64,000 bases of DNA from Dyadobacter bucti (GCF_005869225.1 NZ_SWFP01000001.1:930001-994000); one strand, 5' to 3'; positions 9,770 through 19,459 are shown, counted from the first letter of the stretch. A program made the numbers and translations. Notes: generated from the letters alone by a model not told the origin.

Positions 9770-11043
9770 TGAAATTCAATTTTATCCCTTTTAAAAAATA
9801 CCAGCGCAGCGATCACAATGAGCGCGCCGCCAATGACATATGCGATCGAAAGCAGGGACAGCCCCAGCGAAAGTCCGAGCGTAGGTTTGAGAATGCCCAG
9901 CATATAAGGTGAAAATGCCCCCGCCAGAAAAGCGCACATCAGCATCAGGCCCGATGCCGAGGAACGGGTTTGAACAGAAACCACTTCATACAATGACGCG
10001 AAAATATTGGAGTCGTAAGCTCCGCGGAACACGCCGAAAAGGAATAGCGCTGCATAAGTGATGAACTGCGTTTCTGCTGCTGCCATCCAGAAAATGAACG
10101 GAGAAGCAATTAAAAGCGCGATGCCTTGCAGCAGTAATCTGGCCTTCCTGTCCTTCAAAGAAAGCCTGTCGGCAAGCTTACCGCCGACCAGCACACCGAT
10201 CACCGCCCCACCATGATGGTAGAAAAGCGAGCTGAAACCTGCCTCGGCGAGTGAAAGATTGAATTTGGATGCAATGAACGACGGCATCCAGGTAAGGTAT
10301 CCGACATTCACAAAAACCATACAGGCAAAGCCAGCTGTGAGCAGGATGGCAGTAGGTTTTTTGAAAATAACAGCGGCCGTTTTCAGGATTTCAGGTTTTT
10401 CCAGACCTGCCGCAGGTATATCATTTTTCAACCGCATAAAAACGAGTATCCCCACAAGGACCCCAAAAGCACCGAATACGAAGAAAGCCTTTTGCCAGCC
10501 ATAGGTTTCTCCAATGTACCCGGCAATAACCCCGCTGAGAATGATACCGATATAAACCGCGGACTGGTGCAGTGACAAGGCAAATGACCGGGTTTCTTTA
10601 TGGTGCTGGCTGATCAGCGCATTGGCCGAAGGCGCATAAAATGCCTCGCCCCCGCCCGTCGCGATGCCTCTGAGCAGCACAAACTGAATAAGGGTCGTAC
10701 AAAACCCGGTCGATAAAGTAGCGATACTCCAGAAGATGAGACTGATTCCGATGATCTTTTTTCTTGAAAAGCGGTCGCCAAAAAAGCCTGCTACCGGCAC
10801 CAGCAGCCCATACGTCCACACCAACGCTGATGCGATCAGCCCCAATTCGGCGTCGCTGAGGCCCAGGTCCTCGCGGATCAGCGGCAGCACCACACTGAAA
10901 ATCTGGCGGTCGGCCTGGTTCAGAAAAAAGGCCAGCCATAGTAAGGCGAGTAATTCCCACTTATAACCTTTGTTAGGTTGCAAAGTATTGGGTTCAATTT
11001 CTACAGACATTCCCGTTTTTTTAGATGGCAAATTTTCGATCAT
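9766..11043 (-). CDS. MFS transporter, hexuronate/sugar-acid type candidate
   Basis: A 425-residue major facilitator with 12 predicted membrane segments. The first helix ends FLNQADRQIFSVVLP, and the loop 2-3 motif is GFFGDRFSRKK (the MFS A-motif, G-x-x-x-D-R-x-x-R-K/R). The N-D/Q-R signature in helix 1 is typical of the anion:cation symporter branch (hexuronate, galactonate, phthalate), which fits the adjacent sugar-acid dehydratase. Probable role: import across the inner membrane of the uronate, aldonate or oligosaccharide released by the periplasmic hydrolases. It is coupled by 4-bp ATGA overlaps to both the LamG gene upstream and the GH10 gene downstream. Confidence 0.9.
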   Translation of the reverse strand: MIENLPSKKTGMSVEIEPNTLQPNKGYKWELLALLWLAFFLNQADRQIFSVVLPLIREDLGLSDAELGLIASALVWTYGLLVPVAGFFGDRFSRKKIIGISLIFWSIATLSTGFCTTLIQFVLLRGIATGGGEAFYAPSANALISQHHKETRSFALSLHQSAVYIGIILSGVIAGYIGETYGWQKAFFVFGAFGVLVGILVFMRLKNDIPAAGLEKPEILKTAAVIFKKPTAILLTAGFACMVFVNVGYLTWMPSFIASKFNLSLAEAGFSSLFYHHGGAVIGVLVGGKLADRLSLKDRKARLLLQGIALLIASPFIFWMAAAETQFITYAALFLFGVFRGAYDSNIFASLYEVVSVQTRSSASGLMLMCAFLAGAFSPYMLGILKPTLGLSLGLSLLSIAYVIGGALIVIAALVFFKRDKIEFQ

Positions 11044-11813
11044 AGCGAGTATAGATTATTCATTTCCAATTCATCCAGCGCACGGTCGAACACAGCCAGG
11101 GCGCCCATATTCCCTTTGAAAAAATTGCCCATTTCGCCCATTCTGTGTACGGCCCCGACAGTAAAATCGGCCCCGTTTTCACCACCGTCAAATATCCCCT
11201 GCGTGTACGGATAAGGATTGCGGCCCTCACGCAGATCCAGTTCCCCGTTGAGATACGACTTCACGAGCTTACCATCGTATGTAAAACCGACCCATGACCA
11301 TTCGTTTCGGAGCACGGCGGTTTTTCCAATGGAAGCATCCATGCACCATTTTTCTCCTTCCGTTGGCCCGCCCACGCCGGATATGTGCCCGCATACCTGG
11401 TTAGCACTTTCATGTATCCAGAGATTCAGGAACAGGCAATATTGTCTCTTCTTTTCCGATTCAAGCCACATCCCGGCAACGGCTTCGCATTCGTCGGGCA
11501 TCAATGTTTTGGGTTCACGTTTCACTAATGCCAAAACAGTTACCTGCGCGTTTTTACCGTAAATATTCAGCCCCGGACAATCTGATCGGGGTATATAGCA
11601 ATATTGCTGCTCTTCGAACCTGACCGAATGACCGGAAAGCGGCCCGGTCTTCTCTACGTCGATGCTGCCCGGCCCGGCGGGCAGAAGCTGGTAATTATAT
11701 CTGCCTTTCGAGTACAGACTACCGTCTTCAAAATCCCAGAGACACACCAGATTTTCGGTTTTTAGAATTTTATCAGTCACCTGGGTTACGATTTTGTGAT
11801 CAATTACTTTCAA
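11040..11813 (-). CDS. LamG/concanavalin-like domain protein without signal peptide
   Basis: 257 residues forming a single beta-sandwich of the LamG/concanavalin A-like type (cWDFEDG near residue 25, then KSYLNGELD and a final FKGNMGALAVFDRALDELE, which is the usual LamG strand order). Such domains bind or cleave glycans when secreted, yet no signal peptide is present and the frame starts with TTG at 11813, directly after the TGA of the preceding hydrolase gene with no gap. No ATG occurs in the first ~95 codons. It could therefore be a cytosolic protein, or a domain split from a longer ancestor. It overlaps the MFS start by 4 bp. No catalytic residue can be named. Confidence 0.78.
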   Translation of the reverse strand: MKVIDHKIVTQVTDKILKTENLVCLWDFEDGSLYSKGRYNYQLLPAGPGSIDVEKTGPLSGHSVRFEEQQYCYIPRSDCPGLNIYGKNAQVTVLALVKREPKTLMPDECEAVAGMWLESEKKRQYCLFLNLWIHESANQVCGHISGVGGPTEGEKWCMDASIGKTAVLRNEWSWVGFTYDGKLVKSYLNGELDLREGRNPYPYTQGIFDGGENGADFTVGAVHRMGEMGNFFKGNMGALAVFDRALDELEMNNLYSL

Positions 11814-13295
11814 TCAATTTTTAATGGTTAGTCTGACAATGCCCGAACGCCCGAAATCCGGCAACTTGATTTTGCCGCCATTTTGCAAAACAGTTTCCTG
11901 ATCCGTCCAGGGATCGTAAAAAATTGTTTCCGCAACATTCAATTTGAACGGGAGCGAAACGGATATGCCGGAAAGTCTTGCCGGTTTTATGCCTTTTACG
12001 AGTTCTTCCTCCCAGGTATTGGATTGGTCCCGGCACCAGAGCAGTACCGTTTTTTTGCCTTGCAAACCGTAGATCCTGAGTCCGTTTTGTTCTGCAACAA
12101 AGGGTCTGAAATCTTCCAGACGCGGGTCCAATCCCCGGATCGCTTTCTTGAAGCGCGCCAGTTGATACCACAGATCGTGTTTGTCGATATAATAATCCCA
12201 GTGCCAGCTTTGTCCCGGTCCGGCGGCGCCTGCGAAAAAAGCAGCGTACAAATAATCATGAAGCATCATTCCGGCCGAATCTTTCGGGTAAAGCTCAGAA
12301 GGCCCGGCATGATGCGCCTGCACCGCCCCTACTTCCGACAACAGTACCGGTTTTTTCAGATCCCATTCCTTCAGTGTTCGCACTGCATCGTAGGCAAGCT
12401 TATCCATAGGCCCTCTGGCAACTGCCAGTTTTGCCCCCGGATCGAGATACCGGTGAACCTGTGCGATCTGGTTGGCGGGCATCACCGAGTAATTCCGGTA
12501 CCATTCGGTAGCTGTTTCGGTATCATAGCTGCCCAGGCTTTGCATGACGAGCTGCTTCGGTACGCGCCGTTTTACTTCCACAAGCATTTCGCTGGTCCAG
12601 TCTTCGATTATTTTTTTGTCCTCGATCCGGACAGAATTCATTTCATTCCACAGCTCCCACCCAAAAACCGTCGGCACGTCCGCATATCGTTTTGCAAGAA
12701 ATTCAACCCTTTTCAGGTACAGTTCTTTGCCGTGAGCGGTGGTAAAAAAGTCCTTCATGGAAGAAAGCCCGCCACCGCGACTTTGATCATAGATCGGCTT
12801 TTCGAAGGGGACCGAGCCCGCAAACATCGGCGGCAGGTTGGTCAGCGCCCTGAAATTTTCAAGACAAAACTTGATACGGATTCCGTTCCGTTTGGCGATG
12901 GCAACGAGGCGGTCGATCCGCCGGGCTATCGCTTCATCGTAGCTCCCCGCCTTTTCATGTTCCACTTCAAAAGCCGGTGCGCTCAGCCAGACACGGGTAA
13001 AATTACCCCCGTTTTTGCCCAGCCGATCCAGGTAATACTCCATTTTGTTCATGACCGAATCTTCGCTGGAAACAAAGCGCGGCCAGCAGATATTGATTCC
13101 CACTGGAATGAAGAGATCGCCGTTATCAAGCTCCAGATAACCGGACTTCCCAACGCTCACACGAACAAAATTCCCTGAACTATCCGCCTTCCCTGCACCG
13201 GTATCACCCTTTCCGTTTGTGTACGGCCTGGTATATCCGGTACAGCAAAAAACCAAAACCGACAAGAATAAAAAGCCTTTAACTATTCGTTTCAT
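11814..13295 (-). CDS. GH5-like (clan GH-A) glycoside hydrolase, secreted
   Basis: 493 residues from the ATG at 13295, which has a good ribosome site (AAAGGAG, 13303-13309 read on the minus strand); a longer frame begins only with TTG at 13319 and is rejected. A Sec or lipoprotein-type signal peptide covers the first ~20 residues (FLSVLVFCCTG). The barrel shows NGGNFTRVWL, WELWNEMN with acid/base E218, and VLLSEVGA with nucleophile E321, a pattern of mannanase/cellulase-type clan GH-A enzymes. A ~100-residue C-terminal beta domain ends GRSGIVRLTIKN. Likely an endo- or exo-glycanase on hemicellulose; mannan and xylan cannot be distinguished from sequence. The family could be GH5 or a neighbouring GH-A family. 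Confidence 0.85.
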   Translation of the reverse strand: MKRIVKGFLFLSVLVFCCTGYTRPYTNGKGDTGAGKADSSGNFVRVSVGKSGYLELDNGDLFIPVGINICWPRFVSSEDSVMNKMEYYLDRLGKNGGNFTRVWLSAPAFEVEHEKAGSYDEAIARRIDRLVAIAKRNGIRIKFCLENFRALTNLPPMFAGSVPFEKPIYDQSRGGGLSSMKDFFTTAHGKELYLKRVEFLAKRYADVPTVFGWELWNEMNSVRIEDKKIIEDWTSEMLVEVKRRVPKQLVMQSLGSYDTETATEWYRNYSVMPANQIAQVHRYLDPGAKLAVARGPMDKLAYDAVRTLKEWDLKKPVLLSEVGAVQAHHAGPSELYPKDSAGMMLHDYLYAAFFAGAAGPGQSWHWDYYIDKHDLWYQLARFKKAIRGLDPRLEDFRPFVAEQNGLRIYGLQGKKTVLLWCRDQSNTWEEELVKGIKPARLSGISVSLPFKLNVAETIFYDPWTDQETVLQNGGKIKLPDFGRSGIVRLTIKN

Positions 13296-13353
13296 CCGTA
13301 AATCTCCTTTAAAAAACAACCGGGAAATGTGCCCGGCAGGAACTCTGACCGCA

Positions 13354-14895
13354 TTACTTAAACCCGTCCCCGTTTTTGTTCAAAGAAAAAACCTCTTCTC
13401 TGTATTCGCCGGATCTGGCTTTCCAGGTCACCCGGTATTTGCCCTTAAATCCCCGGAAATCCACTTTGTTATTTTGATCTGTTTTAGCTGTGAGAGAAGT
13501 TACCCATTCCTGATTGATCAGTTTCTGAAGCGCGAAAAATGATGGTTTGGGCTCCATGTTTCTTGTAAAAAGCCCCGATGTAGTCGGCTCTCCCGGAGCG
13601 CCGCAGTCGTCTACAATATTCCACCACGTAATGCCCATCATACTTTCAACGCTAAACCACAGCCGGTACAAATTATAAGCGATCACAGCCTGTATATTCC
13701 TTCCCTTTTCGTTGTCGTCCGGCGCCGTAATGGTTATTTCGCTCAAATGGATCGGCAGTTTGGCCTGGCTCATGATCTTCATCTTCTCCCAAACGATCTC
13801 AGGCGTTTCGATCTCTTTTCCGGCTGCTACATCAAGGCATTGCTGGGGATTAAAAAGGTGCATCTGAGATCCCATGATGTCGATCCGGCGGCCCTTTGCC
13901 AGCAGGTCTTTCACCTGATCTGTGTAGTTCTGGTTATTGGCGTAATCGTTGATATTCAGCGAGACATTTTTGGGAAAAACCTCATTGGCTTTCCGGAATG
14001 TCCTATTGGTATAATCACCGGGCAGCAGATTTCCGTACCTGCTGTTCGTGATGACATCACCGGTGACTGCATTTCCATGAAAATCAACCGCGCTTTCATT
14101 GACTACGTCCCAGCCGGGTACTTTGTCCCCGTAATATGCTGCCAGCTCTTCCACTCTTTTGTCGAATGTCCGGCCCACAGCGGCTACATATTCCGGGGCC
14201 AGTGCCGCGATTTCCTTTGCTGTAAGTTTGCCAAGCTCTTCCTTTGTGAATTTAGCCAGCTTTTCCTTTTCGTTTTTTGGACAAAACTGCTCATAGAGCC
14301 ATTCGGGATGCTGCCATTTCGGATTACCCCAGGCGATCGTGTGCCCGTACGGACGTATGCCCCGGCTTATACAGAATTCCACGATCGGGTCGGGAGCAGG
14401 ACGCCGCCAGTGCGGTTCGTCTTTGGGCTTTTTTACCGCATTCCAATATTGTTCCGTATCCCAGTATTCCTGTTTGAACCGGGGGCGGTTCGGTTCCATT
14501 TCAAACTTTTTCCAGTAAAAGGGGATGGTGGCCGAATTGAAAAGTGTGCCGAACAGTTCCTTGTAACGCCTGTTCCGCTCCGTCGTACCCAACTGATCAT
14601 AGTTAAATATATTGGCCCCAAAGATAAAATCATGCGATATCTGCTCAATCCTGACCTCCGTTCCCGGCGCTGCATCCGCAAAACTCAATGATGCATCCGA
14701 TTTTCTGTACAGATCAATATCCTTATCGATTTTCTTTTGCACATCCGCATTCCATAACTGCCAGTATGCGTCGGTCATGATCTTTTTGGCAGATGCATAA
14801 TTCCATGACGGATCCCCAGGTTTCGTTTGTGAGTTTACAGGCCTCACTCCTGTCAAAACAATACAAATTAATAAAAGCAGTTTTCCTTTTTTCAT
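13354..14895 (-). CDS. GH10 endo-1,4-beta-xylanase, secreted (copy B)
   Basis: 513 residues, Sec signal peptide (1-22, ends RPVNSQ). GH10 motifs: YGHTIAWGNPKWQ, acid/base E267 in GWDVVNES, nucleophile E386 in IHLSEI, and a C-terminal TSGLFTRNMEPKPSF stretch equivalent to GFLNEDMSPKPSY in copy A. It differs from copy A by an insertion of about 60 lysine- and glutamate-rich residues between the GHTIAW strand and the acid/base strand (PKNEKEKLAKFTKEELGKL), which probably forms a helical lid. First hydrolase after the SusCD pair (41 bp after SusD stop), so probably the most highly expressed enzyme of the locus. ATG at 14895. Confidence 0.95.
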   Translation of the reverse strand: MKKGKLLLLICIVLTGVRPVNSQTKPGDPSWNYASAKKIMTDAYWQLWNADVQKKIDKDIDLYRKSDASLSFADAAPGTEVRIEQISHDFIFGANIFNYDQLGTTERNRRYKELFGTLFNSATIPFYWKKFEMEPNRPRFKQEYWDTEQYWNAVKKPKDEPHWRRPAPDPIVEFCISRGIRPYGHTIAWGNPKWQHPEWLYEQFCPKNEKEKLAKFTKEELGKLTAKEIAALAPEYVAAVGRTFDKRVEELAAYYGDKVPGWDVVNESAVDFHGNAVTGDVITNSRYGNLLPGDYTNRTFRKANEVFPKNVSLNINDYANNQNYTDQVKDLLAKGRRIDIMGSQMHLFNPQQCLDVAAGKEIETPEIVWEKMKIMSQAKLPIHLSEITITAPDDNEKGRNIQAVIAYNLYRLWFSVESMMGITWWNIVDDCGAPGEPTTSGLFTRNMEPKPSFFALQKLINQEWVTSLTAKTDQNNKVDFRGFKGKYRVTWKARSGEYREEVFSLNKNGDGFK

Positions 14896-14936
14896 TTTGT
14901 GGTAAAGGGCTGGTTTTCAAATCAGATAATAAACTT

Positions 14937-16385
14937 TCAATACCCCGGATTCTGGTCTTTCGAAGGATCCAGGGCCGTATTGAAATTGAGCTCGCCGACG
15001 GGTATCGGCCAAAACAGATGTTTGTCGGCTACATCTTTCCCCGTGGCTGCCTTAATGACCTGTTTCAGCTTTGCCGTGCCCAGTCTTTTCAGGTCCAGCC
15101 AGCGTTTTGCTTCATATTGTGTTTCATATCCCCTTTCGCTGAGCACCAGCTCGTTAAAAGTATCCACCGTGTAGCCGCTCAGAGCAAAATCGATGGCGGA
15201 TGCGCCCGTGGCAGGCAGCCCGTAAGCGCGGCGGTGCACCTGGTTTAATGCTTCCAGACCTGCCGCTGTGGGTCCATTATTCACCCGGTTATCCGCTTCT
15301 GCGAACATCAGCAGGATATCCGTATAACGATAGACCGGGAAATCGTTGCCGGCGGCAGTACCCGTCGGTGCCAGTGGATCCGAGAATTTTTTGCAAAGGA
15401 TCGTGTTGGGCCCCAAACCGATATCATATTTGATCCAGTTGAAACTTTTCCGGAGATCGGCGTCATTCCAGGCTTTTTGGACAGGGCTGGTTTGAGTATC
15501 GCTGTAATGGGCATAAAAACCTCCCGCGCCGTGCAGTTTTGTGCCCGGATGATGTGCAAACATAGCCAGGTACATGCCCTGGTTATTCTGCCTGGTCATT
15601 TTCAGGTAAAAAATTTCCTCCGAGGAAGTCACGACGGTCGGCCCAAAAACCTTGTCAAAATCGGCTGCAACCGTTACAGGTACCAGTGAAAACTTCTGAG
15701 ACTGAATGATCTCGTTGGCCTTATCACGGGCTTCTTTGTATTTATTTTGTGTAAAATAAACTTCCGCCAGCGCCGCCTTCGCCGCCCATTTGGTCGCCCT
15801 GCCTACCTGTGTCTGTGTTTCGGGCAAATTAGCCTCTGCCTCAGTCAGATCGGCAATGATCAGGTTATAAACATCTTCGACGGAACTGCGCTGTATGTTG
15901 GCCTCGTCCAGTGTCACCTCGGTCCGGATCGGAACAGCCCCCCAGTTCCTGACAAGCCAGAAATAACTGAATGCACGTAAAAACTTGGACTCTGCCGTGT
16001 ATTTGGCGACATCTGCCGTACTGATATTTTTCCCTTTCGGCGCGTTCGCAATCACCAGATTGGCATTCCGGATACTCAGGTAAAAAAGCCGCCAGCCATC
16101 GTCCGTACGCGGAATGTTGGTACTGTTAAGACCCTGAAAATCACTCAGTACCTGATAACTCCCGCGACCGTAACTGTAATCGGTATAAGCTTCTAGCTGA
16201 GCGCCCAACTGACCGCTGATGCCGTTGGTGGCACGCAGTTGCTCGTAAACCGCGTTCACCGCCGTTTCCACTTCGCCGGCTGTGTTGTAGAAAGTCTGCA
16301 CGGCCACGGCCTTTGGTTTTTCCGTCAAAACATCCTCACAGGACATCAACAGGAAAAGAGGAATAACTAAAAATATCTTTTTCAT
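14937..16385 (-). CDS. SusD/RagB-family outer-membrane glycan-binding lipoprotein
   Basis: 482 residues with a lipoprotein signal (LFLLMSC, Cys16). The SusD pattern is clear: VETAVNAVYEQLR after the N-terminus, helical TPR-like repeats with FLRAFSYFWLVRNWGAVP, then DILLMFAEADNRVNNGPTAAG and a C-terminal LSERGYE...RWLDLKRLG...FWPIPVGELN...NPGY. It forms the lid over the SusC barrel and captures oligosaccharides at the cell surface. It begins 27 bp after the SusC stop and precedes GH10 copy B. Confidence 0.95.
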   Translation of the reverse strand: MKKIFLVIPLFLLMSCEDVLTEKPKAVAVQTFYNTAGEVETAVNAVYEQLRATNGISGQLGAQLEAYTDYSYGRGSYQVLSDFQGLNSTNIPRTDDGWRLFYLSIRNANLVIANAPKGKNISTADVAKYTAESKFLRAFSYFWLVRNWGAVPIRTEVTLDEANIQRSSVEDVYNLIIADLTEAEANLPETQTQVGRATKWAAKAALAEVYFTQNKYKEARDKANEIIQSQKFSLVPVTVAADFDKVFGPTVVTSSEEIFYLKMTRQNNQGMYLAMFAHHPGTKLHGAGGFYAHYSDTQTSPVQKAWNDADLRKSFNWIKYDIGLGPNTILCKKFSDPLAPTGTAAGNDFPVYRYTDILLMFAEADNRVNNGPTAAGLEALNQVHRRAYGLPATGASAIDFALSGYTVDTFNELVLSERGYETQYEAKRWLDLKRLGTAKLKQVIKAATGKDVADKHLFWPIPVGELNFNTALDPSKDQNPGY

Positions 16386-16412
16386 GAAAGTTCTGATAAT
16401 GATTTGGGAAAA

Positions 16413-19403
16413 TTAGAATCCGACACGGATACCTGTTGTGACCGACTTGGACGTAGGATAGCTGTAATGATCTATCCCCTGCCCCAGCGAATTGGAACCG
16501 CCCTGCGAATTGGTTTCAGGATCCCACCACGAATATTTGGTAAACGTGAGCAGATTTTGTCCGCTTACATAGATCTGCGCCGAACGCATCCATTTGACGC
16601 CCCAGCCGGAAAGCGGCAGGTTATAGGCCAGCTGAATGTTACGGAGACGCATATACGAACCATCTTCCACCAGCCTGTCCGAATAATTATAAGAATTGGC
16701 GCGTGACAAAACCGGATACTTTGCATTGGTGTTGGTTGGGGTCCAGTGATTGGTATATACTTCACGCGGCATGTTCAGGCCAAAACCGTAGTCAAGCGTA
16801 TTATTGATTGAGCTCACATTGACCAGGTCATTACCCTGCACTCCCTGCAGAAAGATGGACAGTTCCAGGCCCTTGAAGGACATATTGGAATTGATACCAT
16901 AGATAAAATCAGGATTTGGATTTCCGATAATGGTCTTATCCAGCTGGTTGATCACCCCGTCTTCATTGAGATCCTTGTAAATCTCTTTTCCGGTTTCATT
17001 GTATCCGTTTTTGAGATATCCGTAAAAAACACTCATCGGTTCGCCTTCACGGAGCAGGTTGGCGGCATCACTGATCAGCGTTACGCCTATGCTGCCTCCC
17101 AGGATATCAGCACCATTGTACAGTTTGACCACTTTGTTGCGGTTAAACGAGACATTGGCACCAAGGTCCCATTTGAATGCTTTGTCGATAATGCGGCCAT
17201 CCACTGCAATTTCCAGCCCTTTGTTCCTGATCTGGCCCACATTCTGGATCGTACTGGTAAAACCGTAACCAAGCGGCAGCTGGACGGTATTAAGCAGGTC
17301 GCGCGTATTTTTGATATAATAATCGAGCGAAATGTGGTAACGATTGTTCAGGAAAGCGGCATCCACTCCAAAGTCCAGCTGTTCCGTCGTTTCCCATTTC
17401 AGGTTACCGGGGAGCAATGTACCGGGTGCAAAAGTGTTATAAAGCGCGTCGCCAAAAACTGTTTTTCCGGCAGCCAGATTGTTCAGGGTAGCATAGGCGC
17501 CAATGGCCTGGCTTCCCGTCAGCCCCCAGCTCGACCGGAGTTTCAGATCGGAAATGGCAGGGACATTTTTGATAAATTCTTCTTCAGAAACTCTCCAGGC
17601 CAAAGCAGCAGAAGGGAAATATCCCCACTTGTTGCCCTCACTGTACTTCGAGGAGCCATCTGCACGGAAACTTAACGTTGCCAGGTACTTGCTGCTAAAA
17701 CTATAATTTACGCGGGCAAGGTACGACAATAGCGTACTGAACGAATAGCTGGAACTCGGGATACCAGGCGTATTCGCAGAACCCAAATTGGCCGTTTCCG
17801 TTACATTACTCAAAAATCCGACACCCGAACCACCCAGCGTGGTACTCAGAAAATCCTGGTATGTAAAACCCGCAACTGCCGAAATGCTGTGTTTTTCGGC
17901 GAGTGTTTTAATGTAGCTGATTGTGTTTTCGCTCAGCAAACTGGTACCTCTTGCATTGGACACGGTTGCTGTGCCTTGGGAATTGATAAAATTTGTGGTG
18001 GTATAACCATTGGTAATATCATCACTGTTTTCGATCCCGCCCGAAATTTTAATGGCCAGGCCCTCGAAAGGTTTAAAAGTAAGTGCGGCATTCGCCAAAA
18101 TCCGGTTTGCGTCCACTTCATCGGTCTGCTCATTGATATAATTGAGCGGATTGATCAGCACATTGGAGATGAACGGATAGGCTGTGGCCAGTGCACGGTA
18201 CGAACCGTCCTCATTATACGGCGTCAGCGTGGGCGGCGCGGAGATGGCCGCAGATATCAATGAACCGCCCCGGTTTCCGCCCCCGTTGTTCTGGCGGCTG
18301 GTTTTTATTTTCGTTAAAGTCGCACCATAGCTGAGGCTGAACATTTTACTAAAATCCGTATTGAGCGCTGCCCGCAGGGAATATCGTTTATAATTACTGC
18401 CTTTGATGATACCATCCTGGTCAAAAATACTTGCGCCCACAGAAAAACGCGTTTTTTCATTTCCGCCGCTGGCAGTCAGGTTGTGCGTTTGCATGGGGGC
18501 TTTCCGGAAGACCAGGTCCTGCCAGTCGTAGCCTTCTCCAAAGCCGTCAATCTGCGCCTGAGTAAAATAGGGATTCACTTTATCGTTTGCGGCCTGCTCG
18601 TTGTAAAACATGGCATATTCCTTCGCATTCATCAGGTCCAGCTTTTTGCGCAGGGTCTGCTGGCTGAAACTGCCTTCATAATCAACCTGCATTTTCCCGG
18701 ATTTGCCCTGTTTTGTTGTGATCAGCACCACGCCATTTGCACCCCTCGATCCATAAATTGCCGTTGCCGACGCATCTTTCAAAACCTCGATACTTTCAAT
18801 GTCACTGTTGTTAATGATCGTAGGGTTACTGCCTGAGGTCGGGAAGCCGTCGACCACATATAACGGCTCATTGCTTCCCTGGACTGAGTTCGTTCCGCGT
18901 ATCCGTACACTCACACCCGCTCCCGGCGCGCCGGTATTCTGCGTGACCTGCACACCAGGTGCCCGGCCCGACATGGCCTGCAGCACGTTCGTTGCCGGAA
19001 ATGCGTTGATCTCCTTCGCCTTGATCTGAGACAAAGACCCTGTTAAGTCGCTTTTCTTTACTGTACCATAACCTACCACCACTATTTCCGACAACTGCTG
19101 ATCGTTTTGCTGCAGGCTTACATCAATCACCGACTGGTTTGCAGTATTGATCTCCGTGGAATTGTAGCCTACGAACGAAAATATCAGAACGGCATCCGTT
19201 GCAGGAACCCCGATGGAGTAGTCGCCTTTGGCATCCGTAGTTGTTCCTTGCGTAGTTCCTTTGATCAGGATACTGACACCTGGCAGCGCCTCCTTGTCAG
19301 ACCCCGTTACCTTCCCCGAAACAGTCCGGTTCTGCGCATTTGCACCATAGGCATGCAGCAGCATGCATATCGCTAAAAACCTCATGTAAATTATTGCTTT
19401 CAT
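16413..19403 (-). CDS. SusC/RagA TonB-linked outer-membrane transporter, no STN domain
   Basis: 996 residues with a Sec signal (MLLHAYGANAQ). A carboxypeptidase-regulatory-like beta domain (~25-105) comes first, then the TonB-box region EIVVVGYGTVKKSDLTGS, a plug with VRIRGTNSVQGSNEPLYVVDG and DASATAIYGSRGANGV, and a 22-strand-type barrel ending GIRVGF. Unlike the three other complete SusCs in this window it lacks the N-terminal STN signalling domain and has no sigma/anti-sigma pair next to it, consistent with control by IclR instead. Alternative start seven codons downstream (19385). First gene of the 11-gene operon; paired AT-rich palindromes lie 22-56 bp upstream of its ATG. Confidence 0.95.
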   Translation of the reverse strand: MKAIIYMRFLAICMLLHAYGANAQNRTVSGKVTGSDKEALPGVSILIKGTTQGTTTDAKGDYSIGVPATDAVLIFSFVGYNSTEINTANQSVIDVSLQQNDQQLSEIVVVGYGTVKKSDLTGSLSQIKAKEINAFPATNVLQAMSGRAPGVQVTQNTGAPGAGVSVRIRGTNSVQGSNEPLYVVDGFPTSGSNPTIINNSDIESIEVLKDASATAIYGSRGANGVVLITTKQGKSGKMQVDYEGSFSQQTLRKKLDLMNAKEYAMFYNEQAANDKVNPYFTQAQIDGFGEGYDWQDLVFRKAPMQTHNLTASGGNEKTRFSVGASIFDQDGIIKGSNYKRYSLRAALNTDFSKMFSLSYGATLTKIKTSRQNNGGGNRGGSLISAAISAPPTLTPYNEDGSYRALATAYPFISNVLINPLNYINEQTDEVDANRILANAALTFKPFEGLAIKISGGIENSDDITNGYTTTNFINSQGTATVSNARGTSLLSENTISYIKTLAEKHSISAVAGFTYQDFLSTTLGGSGVGFLSNVTETANLGSANTPGIPSSSYSFSTLLSYLARVNYSFSSKYLATLSFRADGSSKYSEGNKWGYFPSAALAWRVSEEEFIKNVPAISDLKLRSSWGLTGSQAIGAYATLNNLAAGKTVFGDALYNTFAPGTLLPGNLKWETTEQLDFGVDAAFLNNRYHISLDYYIKNTRDLLNTVQLPLGYGFTSTIQNVGQIRNKGLEIAVDGRIIDKAFKWDLGANVSFNRNKVVKLYNGADILGGSIGVTLISDAANLLREGEPMSVFYGYLKNGYNETGKEIYKDLNEDGVINQLDKTIIGNPNPDFIYGINSNMSFKGLELSIFLQGVQGNDLVNVSSINNTLDYGFGLNMPREVYTNHWTPTNTNAKYPVLSRANSYNYSDRLVEDGSYMRLRNIQLAYNLPLSGWGVKWMRSAQIYVSGQNLLTFTKYSWWDPETNSQGGSNSLGQGIDHYSYPTSKSVTTGIRVGF

Positions 19404-19424
19404 TGGTTGAGGATTAGTAATAAA

Positions 19425-19459
19425 TTTTATATTATAAAATTGAATTTTATTTTATAACA
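19425..19459 (-). promoter_or_regulatory. Candidate IclR operator: two tandem AT-rich palindromes before susC
   Basis: Site 1 (19425-19439) is TTTTAT-N3-ATAAAA, a perfect 6+6 inverted repeat. Site 2 (19445-19459) is TTTTAT-N3-ATAACA, one mismatch, exactly 20 bp further, about two helical turns. The same palindrome occurs in front of the iclR gene (22735-22749). IclR proteins often bind as a dimer of dimers to two such sites. Assignment to the nearby IclR is inference. Confidence 0.6.

Noticed and set aside
4468..13178. Long plus-strand open frames (about 400-440 codons) opposite GH2, the dehydratase and the GH5-like gene.
   Set aside because: They lie antisense to well-supported genes, have no domain, and are rich in His, Arg, Pro and Phe as expected from shadow frames.
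13296..13319. Eight extra N-terminal codons for the GH5-like protein.
   Set aside because: They would start at TTG, while the ATG at 13295 has an AAAGGAG site at the right distance and begins a normal signal peptide.
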